Notes under the pieces: model-generated
What the model was told of the DNA's origin: nothing
Seen by the model: the letters and a program-made list of their open reading frames with translations, nothing else
The model's database searches: none
Part shown: positions 55,461 to 64,000 of the stretch, piece after piece
Layout: the number at the start of each line of letters is the position of its first letter
Position numbering within the stretch: position 1 is the stretch's first letter
Translations under genes and position numbers: made by a program
From: Heloderma charlesbogerti
Taxonomy: Eukaryota > Chordata > Lepidosauria > Squamata > Helodermatidae
Assembly (NCBI GenBank): GCA_026122225.1
Contig: JANEZZ010000982.1
Coordinates: 305,501 to 369,500 of the forward strand
DNA: 64,000 bases
Direction: 5' to 3'

Positions 55461-56194
55461 ATGTACCCAAAATGTCACCTCCAAACACAAGACGCAAGCA
55501 TCAGCAGGCGTGGGGGAACTCCAAGTTTTTCAGAAGCATAAAGCACCTTTAGAAGAAGAAAATAATCTAAGGTGAGGAAACCCCTAAAACAATTCAATGA
55601 GGACTAAGCAGACTCAGTAGGCACAGAATGCTGACAGTTGAAGGCGGAATGGAAAAATGTGTTGTTGGGGGTGCAGATGGATTGGAGTATCCTGGAAAAG
55701 GGCAGAGTTGGTTGACAGGAACAGCACTTCAAACTTGCAGTCCCTACTTTTAATGAAAAATATTGAAAATAATGTTGTTGAATCTTCACTGTGTCAACAG
55801 AGCTATGAGCATTCTATATTGGGGTTATATGTGAGTTAATTTATTTTAGTTATTTATTTTGATTATGAATCTATCCAGTCTTTAGTGATTAGAACAGTTT
55901 TTATATATAAATAGTTCCGTACTAAGAGAGGAGGAAGGTAACAGATAAATACATACCTAAAATTCCGCCTTATCTTTTATTTTTTTGAAGTCAAGCTAAT
56001 TATTATTATTTGAAGACCTCTTCTAAAGTAGTTGTAGATTCCAGTGGCTCAGTTAGTGTGAAAGCATATCACTGGCAATACTTAAATAGGGACATATGAG
56101 AATTTCATTTTGGCCCCTAAAAGCCTTGAACATGAGCATAACTGTGTGTGCACCGAAAATAGTCTCAAATTGTTGAACATGTGCTTACCTTCAT

Positions 56195-56410
56195 CTCATT
56201 CCCAATTCCCAGTTCAATTTGCACAAATTTCCCCATTTGTGCAAATTACCTCAGTAGACTGAAGTAGCTCAGCTTTAGTCTATGGGGGAAATTTGCACAA
56301 ATTTGGTGAGATTTGCACAAACCTCCTGTTCGATCTCTGCTTGATTTGCGCAAATTCCCTGTTCATGCAGATCAGCGATTGCAAATGGGAATGGGAATTG
56401 GGGCCGAGAC
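56195..56410. mobile_element. Palindromic MITE (CATTCCCAATTCCCA ends)
   Basis: CATTCCCAATTCCCAGTTCA and TGGGAATGGGAATTGGGG are inverted ends. Inside, GATTTGCACAAATTTCC-type blocks repeat four times, with AGTCTA on both sides of the centre. Confidence 0.65.
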
Positions 56411-57109
56411 AAGCAGCAGATTAATGCTTGGAGAATCCTAGCGATCTTGAACATCAGTTGTTCACCCACCCCAATACTTAGGGTGCGATCCTATCAGTAC
56501 AGTTGTCCACCTCTGAAGTCAGAGAGGATCCCCTCTGTGCTGCACCCAACCTGCTTTTGTGGCTAGATGGCTGATTTTGGCTGTCTAGCTGGGGCTCATT
56601 GGAGCGGAATCGGGGGAGGCTGTGCAGTGAATAGGACACCATATAAGCAGCTTCCACAGTCTCTTCCCCTTCTTGCCCCCAGGAATGCCCCCTCTTTGCC
56701 CTCTCCCCACTCTGTTTCCAAGCGTGGAGACTGGTGAGAACTGAGCTGCCAATGAGGCGGCAGGGGAGGGAGAGGGGACCATGGTTCCTGGCAACTGTGG
56801 TCGGAGCACTGGTTTGGAGCTCAGTTCCCAGGCAGGCCAGGAACTGAGAAATCCTATGGCCCTGCAGACAGTCTAGTGACCATAGGTTTGCTCTCTTAAT
56901 GCGTGTGTTTCATTTATTTTTTGGAACCTCAGTATTGGCATTCTCAACTGAAAACGGGCAAGGCACTTTTTTTTTATAGAAGGAGAAGATGACAGGCAGG
57001 CACACTAGGTAGGTAGGCATTCCAAGCAAAACAGCAGCAGACATACAAATGATCTGAGGAACAAAAGTTAGCATGTCAACGTTTCTACGTGGTTATTCAG
57101 AAAAGGGGA

Positions 57110-57410
57110 GCAGTTCTACCATTAGGCAGAGTGAGGTGGCTGACTTTGGGTGTCATGAAAGGGCAGCAAATGGTTACTTAATTTATTTTTGTTGCTGCTG
57201 CTGCTGCTGCTGCTGTTTTACTGTCTGGGAGAGTTGCTTGTTCTTTCAGACTTTCAGTCAGAAAGAATTTTCTGTCTCAGGTGCCAATATGTCTTCACCT
57301 GGTTCACCAGCTTTTGGTACTAAATTCCTTGACTTCGAGGTGTGTGGGGTGGCATCCTGTGCTATTCTCCCTCAGGCAGCAAAATGTCTTGGGCCAGTGC
57401 TGGTGGAACG
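57110..57410. mobile_element. hAT-like MITE (CAGGGCTGG group), decayed
   Basis: TTCTACCATTAGGCAGAGTG at the left and GCAAAATGTCTTGGGCCAG at the right match 6800-7076. A (TGC)n run lies at 57193-57215. Confidence 0.65.
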
Positions 57411-57739
57411 TACAGCCCTAAGATGATCTGGCAGGAGGCATGGTGGTGATTCCACCTGGTTCTTAACTTCCTCTAATATCAATAATCACAAAGCATCTTA
57501 CCTACTTGATCTTGTTTTGTCTCATAGCAAGCATGTGAGTCCATTAATTGTAATTAGCATTTTATAGACAAGGATCTTTCAGAGCCAGTCTTCCTGTTGC
57601 ATGGACTAAGGTGATATTGAGGGCAACGTTCTGGATCACACCCTTCCAGACTGTGCATGGGGAGGTTGTAGTTTTCAATGTTTCTCAACGTAAAACAAAA
57701 CAAGACAAAACCTCCCCTGCACATAACCAGAGCCTTTCC

Positions 57740-57872
57740 ATACTAGTGCAGTGCTGTCCAGGTGTTTTTGACTTCAGCTCCCATCAGTCCCAGCCAGCAT
57801 GGCCAATAGTTAGGAATGATGGAAGCTGTAGCCCCAAACATCTGGCAGGTACCAGATTAGGGAAGGCTGCTG
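57740..57872. mobile_element. Palindromic MITE (CCAGGTGTTTTTGACT type)
   Basis: GCTGTCCAGGTGTTTTTGAC and CAGCTCCCATCAGTCCCAGC face AAGCTGTAGCCCCAAACATC. AGGGAAGGCTG closes the right end. Confidence 0.7.
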
Positions 57873-58219
57873 TAATTAAAGAATGTTTTTACTACACAAA
57901 GATAAATGGTATTTGTTTTCTTTTGTAGAGGATTATCCATAAAGCAACCTCTTACTGGCAGTTCATAGTGGTACACCTGCCACCTATTATGCTGCTTATG
58001 TTACATTTGAATTCGATCTGAGACACAGCACATCATTGGGCTTCTCTTATACTATCTATTCCCTGCACCATCCTCACTCTTAACTGATAACACTGTAAAT
58101 GTTTTATTATTTGCATTTCTAACTTACACAGTGTATTTTGTTTGGGAAATTTTAAAAAGGAACTAAGGAGGCAATCAAATTAGGTTGGCCACTTATGAAT
58201 CACCCCCCCCTGCCCAAAA

Positions 58220-58468
58220 TTTTATTTATTTATTTATTATTGCATTTATATCCCGCCTTTTTTCCTCTTGCAAGGCACTCAAGGCAGCTTACATGATCCT
58301 CCTCCTCTCCATTTTATCCTCACAACAACAATCCTGTGAAGTAGGTTGGGCTGAGAGTGTGTGACTGGCCCAAAGTCACCCAGTGAGCTTCCATGGCCAA
58401 GTGGGGACTAGAACCCGGATCTCCCAGCTCCCAGTCCAACACTCTTGCCACTACACCACACTGGCTCT
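58220..58468 (-). repeat. tRNA-derived SINE, near full length
   Basis: (ATTT)n tail at 58223-58240, then TATATCCCGCCTTTTTTCCT, GTCACCCAGTGAGCTTCCAT and AGAACCCGGATCTCCCAGC. Very similar to 7200-7458. Confidence 0.88.
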
Positions 58469-58489
58469 CGTGTGTGTTTCTTTCTTCAA

Positions 58490-58670
58490 AAGGAAGAAAT
58501 GCATCACCCAAAAAGAGGATGACAATTTGTATAATATATGCACATGTTAATTTATATGTATAGATGCAAATTTAGAAATATCTATTATAATTTAAATAGA
58601 AACACAGTACGTGTCACTGTGGCCAGGTAACCTGTGTGCCTGCCTGTTCAGTCTGTTGTTCAAGTCTTAA
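58490..58670. repeat. Unclassified interspersed repeat
   Basis: GAAATGCATCACCCAAAAAG, GATGCAAATTTAGAAATATC and GGTAACCTGTGTGCCTGCC follow the same order as 38399-38460 and 38812-38920. That shows a shared, unnamed repeat. Confidence 0.65.
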
Positions 58671-58674
58671 CTGG

Positions 58675-58930
58675 TAGACCTGGTTCGCATTACACATCAA
58701 CCCAGAGTGGCTTATTTGTTTCAAGGTGGCTTGTTGTCATGTCTGAACCTGGTGTAGTCTCCTCAGCATGGTTTATTAACCAGGCACAGGCCACCCTGAG
58801 AACCCATGGCTTGTTGTTGAGCTGGTTGGCTCACCACAATAAGCCACACTGAAAATAACCCGTGATGGGTTGGTTGTTCGCTCACTAACCCACATTACTC
58901 CTAACAGATGACTGGGTCCTCTGCGGCTTG
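58675..58930. mobile_element. Probable MITE (CCATGGCTTGTTGTTGAG type)
   Basis: Alternating GTTTATTAACCAGG, CCATGGCTTGTTG and CACAATAAGCCACACTG blocks form short inverted pairs. Comparable text lies at 49315-49450. Boundaries are unclear. Confidence 0.45.
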
Positions 58931-59553
58931 CCATGGCTTGTTCCCCCCTTAGTCCTCCAAGCCGCACCTGGTATGTATCCCAGGGCCCTTCAGCTTCATC
59001 CTGGGAGTCTTTGTGAAGATGGCAGGTGATGTTGTGGTGAAGGCCTTCATGCCTTTGGTCCTCTCAGTGTCCCTGCCATGTTTTGTTTTGTCAGCTTATG
59101 TTGGCTTAAATGGGAATTTGTCAGAGTTAGTTGGTGTAAATATTTTTTCCTCTGATGCTTTTCCCAGCACTTCTCTGCCCCCGCCTTCAGCTGTTCTTTT
59201 CTCTCTGCTCACCGCCCCGTCCACTCGAAAAGCAGCAACCCTTCACCCTTCCTATGCACCTTCCACACAACCTCAGGCTCCTCCAGTTTCTCCATACGCC
59301 ATAGAGTAACTCTTACATCCAATCCGGAAATATTATTAATGTTGCAGTCTTATTTAAAGTATCTGCACAATTTATGATCAAAAGCAAGGATCCTTCACTC
59401 TCCTTCTCCACTTGCCCTAGTCGGTTACTTTTACTCCCAAGTATCCCCCCACCTGCTTTCACAGACAGCACTTGCTTTAAGGAGTGACTTTTACTCCCTT
59501 GGTATTCTTGAACCACTGCCCCATCCTGTGAATCTTCCTCTCCCTGCTTCTTT

Positions 59554-59873
59554 CAGGGATGCTGCTTGCCTCAGTGGATCACTTTGAAGCACAAAGTATG
59601 TGCTTCAAAGCAAAATGTGCTTTGAAGCACATACAAAAATGCATATATTGGGGGGGTGCACCCCCAAATGTGTGCATTCAGAAATGCATTATATTGGGCA
59701 AGATTGAATACATAAATGCATGTATTGGAAGAAATGCACACACAAATATATAAACATTTCATGCAATCGTAAAAAAAAAATAAAAAAATCTCAGAGTTCA
59801 GGATGAACCAAATTTAAGACTGGAAAAATGAGAAACTGCGAGAAACTGAAACTGACAGATCCATCCATCCCTA
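59554..59873. mobile_element. AT-rich TAGGGATG-group element
   Basis: CAGGGATGCTGC at the left and AACTGACAGATCCATCCATC then CCTA at the right. Inside, AAGCACAAAGTATGTGCTT and AAAATGTGCTTTGAAGCACA form small hairpins. The flanks GCTTCTTT and GTCATGTG do not match, so the left end may be wrong. Confidence 0.5.
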
Positions 59874-60349
59874 GTCATGTGAGTTCCTTTCGTTTTTTCT
59901 GAACTGCTTCAAAATCTATTCTGTTGGGCTACCTCTAGTTCTAGTACTGTGAGAGAGATTGCACAATGATCTTCTGTGACACTGAAATATATCCAGGGGT
60001 GGGGGGGATTGTGCACCAGTTGGGTTATGTATTGTTTCACAGGGGTTGCTGTTGCAGCCAAACCCACATGCTGCACCTTTCATACTTGATGAGATCATAA
60101 TGGGTCCAGGGAGTCCGTCCAGAATTGCACTCTTCATCCACATCCCACAATCAACTGGCCAAGTGTTGTCCTTAAAAACAGCCCAACATTTAAATACTTA
60201 TGTACTTGGACTATCCTTGACCATATTTCTCCCTGATTATGTTGTAGACACAGTGAAGGATGCTAGAGATCTCCAACCTTAGAGTCAAAGTGGTTCAGGT
60301 TAAATTTCCAAATAATGGATTTCTGCTGTTCCAGTTCTGGGGAAATAAA

Positions 60350-60590
60350 AGTCCCCCATCTGAATTTTGCTTCCTATAAACTCCCTAGGTGGCTTTCAGC
60401 AAGCCATTCTCTCTCAGCCTCAGTCCTTCCATCTGCAATATGGGGGATAATAATACTGATTCACCTTAAAACAGTTGTTTTCAGGATTACAACTAGATAA
60501 TATATGTGAAATGCTTTGGATGCTTGAAAGCGCAACACACTGGTGGCAGGCAGGCACCCAGATGAACGTCCAGCTGACCCTGAAAGCAAA
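60350..60590 (+). repeat. MIR-like SINE
   Basis: TCTCAGCCTCAGTCCTTCCA, ATCTGCAATATGGGGGATAA, TAATACTGATTCACCTTA and GAAATGCTTTGGATGCTTG follow the MIR core and tail order. A second copy lies at 61415-61630. Confidence 0.75.
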
Positions 60591-60598
60591 CTGAGAAG

Positions 60599-60974
60599 TA
60601 GGGATGTATGGATTGTGTAAAATCCGTTCCAGACATGTTTCCTTCCATTGTTCACCAATTGATGGAATTGCATTTTTGTGTGTGTCCAAATTTGTGCAAA
60701 TTTGAATGTGCAAAAATGCACAAATTCATGGAAAATGCCCCAATCCCCCCAAATATTCATTTTCATGTGTTCGCCTATGGGTGAAATGTGCAATTTTTGC
60801 CATGATTTTGCATATTTTTCTATGACAAACTTTGCACAAAATTCCCAAAGGTTAGAAAAATGGTCCGCAAGTCTGAAGAATCTGCTTGACAGGGAAAAAG
60901 CCGGTCCTCTGTGGGTCAGACTCATAAAAATCCAATCTCATTTAGTTCCATTGCAGATTTCTCCAACATCCCTA
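60599..60974 (+). mobile_element. hAT-type MITE, AT-rich class, perfect TSD
   Basis: 376 bp. Starts TAGGGATGTATGGATTGTGT and ends TTTCTCCAACATCCCTA. Flanked by perfect CTGAGAAG (60591-60598 and 60975-60982). The interior has AAATTTGTGCAAATTTG. Confidence 0.95.
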
Positions 60975-61059
60975 CTGAGAAGTGGATCAAACTTCTCTTT
61001 TCCCCAAACCTGACCCTACCAAACTACTGAGCTATGACAGTTTGTGGGAGGCCATGCCA

Positions 61060-61405
61060 CTTAGGAAGAACATAGGAAGTTGCCTTACACCAGGTCAGTC
61101 TGGAGGGCCTTCTAGCCCAGTAGGTCTACTCTTCACTGGCAGCAACTGTCCAGCTTAGGCAAAAACATTTCCCATTACCTACTACCCAGTCTGTTTAACT
61201 GGAGATGACAGAGCAGCCTTCCTCAACCTGGTGCCCTCCCAATGGGTTGGAACACAACTGTCATGATTCCTAGTCATTGACCATGTTGGCTAAGAATCAC
61301 AGGAGTTGCAGGCCAACACATCTGAAGGCCCCCAGATTTGGGAAGGCTGTGGTAGAAGTTGAACCTAGGACTTTTGAAAAGCTGTTACAGTGTAATGGTT
61401 GAGCT
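61060..61405 (-). repeat. tRNA-derived SINE split by a palindromic MITE
   Basis: GAACATAGGAAGTTGCCTTA and GGCAGCAACTGTCCAGC are the SINE tail in reverse. GTTGAACCTAGGACTTTTG and AGCTACAAATC near 61360-61405 are its head. The intervening 61215-61352 is a MITE. Confidence 0.75.
61215..61352. mobile_element. Palindromic MITE inside the SINE
   Basis: CCTTCCTCAACCTGGTGCCC and GGCCCCCAGATTTGGGAAGG are inverted ends; GTTGGAACACAACTGTCATG faces GGAGTTGCAGGCCAACACAT. Same family as 31435-31575. Confidence 0.8.
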
Positions 61406-61414
61406 ACAAATCAG

Positions 61415-61630
61415 GAAGTCCCCCATTTGAATCTTGCTTCCTATGAACTCACTATGTGGCTTTTCGCAAGCCTCTCTCTCTCTCTCTCTCACTCTCTCTC
61501 TCTCAGCATCAGTCCTTCCATCTGCACTATGGGGAATAATAATATTAATTTACCTTACACAGTTGTTTTCAGGATTACAACTAGATAATGCACATGAAAT
61601 GCTTTGGATACTTGAAAGCACAACACACTG
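61415..61630 (+). repeat. MIR-like SINE with expanded (CT)n
   Basis: CTCAGCATCAGTCCTTCCAT, GCACTATGGGGAATAATAAT and GAAATGCTTTGGATACTTG match 60350-60590. A CT-rich run (61471-61504) replaces the middle. Confidence 0.75.
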
Positions 61631-62017
61631 GTGGCAGCCACCCAGAAGACCCAAGCCCAGGGGAGACCTGTTCAGAGGAAGAGGGTTGGGATTCTGCAGC
61701 AGTCCCCACTCTCACATACAGTGTGGGGCAGCCCAAGGAATCCTATCACTGGGATGCCTCACCTGGGACCCCAAAGAACCCCTCCGATCCCATCCCAAGC
61801 TCTGCCTTGGTTCTTGACTCACCACCCTCAACCCACAGCTCTCCAGAGCATGGATGGTGGTGGACCAGGTGGGAAACGCAGAGTCACCATTAGAGTGCCC
61901 AAAAGAAGACCCTTTTTGCCCAGTGTCTACTCCGTAGCAAGGGTCTACTCAGGAGGACGGAAAGATCCAGCAGCAGACAATGAGGAAGCAGAGCCAGCCA
62001 CAACTGCTGAATCCTGA
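61588..62017 (+). other. Unassigned overlapping open frames
   Basis: Two frames overlap: one gives SPGETCSEEEGWDSAAVP (61588-61893), the other GGKRRVTIRVPKRRPFLPSV and ends PATTAES before TGA (61631-62017). An acidic-then-basic layout followed by a stop is also seen in the retroelement remnant at 42352-42660, but I see no sequence match between them. It could be a degraded retroelement ORF; no family recognised. Confidence 0.3.
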
Positions 62018-62524
62018 AGAGGTAGCTGACAGCATGCCCGCCGTCTCCTCCCAGACCTTTACTGGTTTAACAGGTCCCTGCTAATGAACAATGTATTAAG
62101 TGTTCTTCCATGCACAGCCTATGCTCTACTACTCAGCCTTGGCCCCTCCCCACATACCTGTTTTATACCAGTTGATATGTGTGTAGTATTGATGTGTCCC
62201 TCTGGACTGCAATAGTTAGGCAGAGTACTCTTTTCGAAGGCCTCCATTCCCCCACTCTGTTCCTTAATGCTTGGGAATATGGAGCAGCCACTGCTCTTTT
62301 CAGCTTGGGGATAATGAGGAGAGGACCAGAATCATTTTGTCCCCACTGACAGTCGCAGTGCATACCGTAATGAGGGGGAGAAGCACTTTACTTAATTGCG
62401 AAGTCAACGTCAGCTATTGAAAAGGCAGGTGTAAACTTGTAGCACGGAATCCACATTATCACTGTTGGCTGATTTACAATGCAGGCTTGCAATTGATGTG
62501 GTACAGAATAAATTAAACTTGTGC

Positions 62525-62695
62525 GGCTGTCAATAACAGCAAAGTGTCTTGTGGCACCTTAAAGACGATCAGATTTATTGAGGTATATGCTTCTGTAGGC
62601 CATAACCCTCTTGATCAGATGCATCTGGTCCACATAAGGTTATGACTCAATAAATTTGTTAGTCAAGACTATTGTTTTTCTTCAACTAACATGGC
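62525..62695. mobile_element. Palindromic MITE (GTCTTGTGGCACCTTAAAGAC type)
   Basis: AAAGTGTCTTGTGGCACCTT, then TCAGATTTATTGAGGTATA and, at the centre, CTTGATCAGATGCATC. ATGACTCAATAAATTTGTTA lies on the right. This layout is well known from reptile genomes. Confidence 0.75.
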
Positions 62696-62699
62696 TGCC

Positions 62700-63922
62700 C
62701 CTTTGGAATTTGTCACTATGGAAGACTATCAAAAAGAGCTGATAATGGATGGTTGCACTGGGAGCTTTTCACTCATAAACACTTTACTGAGGTTGTCTTT
62801 TCTTTTAGAAATTATTTGGATACTCTGAAATTGGGTATTTTGGATGTTAAAAATGACTTTCCACTGGCTTAGATTTTATTTTGCTAACCAAACAAAAACA
62901 GACAATGACTACATTCAGACAATTAAATATTAGCTTAATAAGCTGAGATATGCATGAGGTTCAGGCACCCACATGCAGCCTCTTTGCTCCTCCCTCCATG
63001 TGAGTGGGGAAACAAGCCAATAAGCTTCTGTTAACCATACTTACCCATTCTGGACAAACTGCAAATTATTGTGAATTGCTTTCAAGCAAGCCAGGATCTG
63101 GAAGCCAACTTTTAATCATGGGTTCATATTTTGGTTTGTTTGGAAGACATTAACCATAGTTTCCTGATTTAGACATAACAGGAAGCTCTGGTCAACTGCA
63201 TCTTCCTGGCTTGTTGGTTCACTTACAGGAAGGGAGAAGCAAAGAAGGTGTGTGCAGATGCATCACACCTGTGAATATCATGGCTAATGGAGCTGAGGTT
63301 CAACATCCAAATGTTGACCAATGTGTTTGATGAACTCCAAGGTGGACTTTCTGGATTGTCTTGTGAAAGTTTTCCCTGAACAGCTGTGGTTGTTTCAGGC
63401 CAAAGTAGCTGTAGAAAGCTGTAATCTGGGCATAAGTAGAGCCTTGCTAGAGCAGACCAAATAGTGATCTAGTCTGTGTTTGTGTGCCATTTGTCAAATG
63501 TTGTTGATGAAGTTTGGTGGAAGGGATGATGAGGGTTTGCATTAATACACATAAGAAAGCCAATGTCTGGCACTTTAGAAGGGAGAGGCATAATCCCATG
63601 GTAGCGAGGAAAGGTGTTTTGATAATGTACTCTTAAAATGTCAACTACAAAGCCGAACTTGGCGCTTTCTTTTTCTTTGGAGTTGGGCCTAAATTGTCTC
63701 TTCCTGCCACTTGCCCATCTGCACAAGACATTTGCTCTTCAGAAAGAAGTTTGGGAGAAGATTGAGAGTGATGCATACATGGTTCAAGGGAAATATTGTA
63801 CATAACATGAAGCTATCGAGAAAGAATAATTCTGCACCAAGTCCAAACTGTGTGGGTGAGGAAGGAGAGAGGACTGTGGTAACTCTGCTATTGAATGGCT
63901 TTCCAGTCCTTCTACTTAACTC

Positions 63923-63925
<3 letters not shown>
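62700..63925. other. Intron, nothing recognised
   Basis: No exon seen. GTTAACCAT/ATTAACCATAGT blocks around 63030-63160 resemble the MITE at 58675-58930. Confidence 0.4.

Positions 63926-63966
<41 letters not shown>
63926..63966. repeat. (CA)n microsatellite
   Basis: About twenty uninterrupted CA units near the right edge of the window. Confidence 0.95.
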
Positions 63967-63970
<4 letters not shown>

Positions 63971-64000
63971 CCTTCATTTTTTTTTCCTGGAGTCTCTTTA

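Larger units (their letters stand above)
20513..64000 (+). other. SOX5: SOX5 first coding intron (5' part)
   Basis: It begins GTGAGTACAG at the exon 1 donor and is open at the window's right edge. No downstream SOX5 exon was seen, including codons for the following MSSKRPASPYGE segment. Transposon content is low up to about 29 kb and higher after that. Insertions inside it are listed separately. Confidence 0.8.

Overview
This is a gene-poor window of vertebrate nuclear DNA, most likely from a squamate reptile (lizard or snake). The evidence for that is the repeat mix: BovB, CR1 and L2-like LINE fragments, tRNA-derived SINEs with LINE-like tails, MIR-like SINEs and many short non-autonomous DNA transposons. 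The genus cannot be told from the sequence alone.

Only one protein-coding exon is convincing. Positions 20475-20512 on the plus strand encode MLTDPDLPQEFE plus the first two bases of an Arg codon, followed by a consensus splice donor (GTGAGT). This is the N-terminus of the long form of SOX5, an SRY-related HMG-box transcription factor. A CpG-rich leader and putative promoter lie at about 19960-20474. Positions 1-19959 are therefore upstream flank, and 20513-64000 are the start of the very long first coding intron. The HMG box, coiled coils and all later exons lie outside the window.

The most striking content is a set of DNA transposons that share termini (TAGGGATG...CATCCCTA) and make 8-bp target-site duplications, which is a hAT-type signature. 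Five copies have perfect duplications and at least four more match at 7 of 8 bases. Two kinds of interior sit behind these ends. One is AT-rich and about 380-450 bp long. The other is GC-rich, fold-back, and built as a palindrome of palindromes: hairpin modules of the form GTGATAGGCTACGTAAAT / ATTTACGTAGCCTATCAC alternate with CGCAAATGGCGG / CCGCCATTTGCG modules. Every well-preserved fold-back copy also has a splice-donor-like AGGTAAG facing outward in each arm, and YY1-like ATGGCGGC sites in inverted pairs. No transposase gene is visible.

Layout. 1-7500: L2-like tails, BovB, a CR1 fragment and SINEs. 7732-17331: an almost continuous thicket of TAGGGATG elements, many nested. 16550-18180: an L2-like LINE split by a fold-back element and a CR1. 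18180-20512: microsatellite-rich flank, putative promoter and SOX5 exon 1. 20513-29000: mostly single-copy intron with few repeats, the best place to look for conserved enhancers. 29000-64000: intron with scattered CR1, L2-like, BovB, SINE and hAT-type insertions. These include an inverted pair at 36870-37865 and three fold-back insertions in one L2-like copy at 51690-53930.

All calls come from reading the sequence; no alignment or database search was run.
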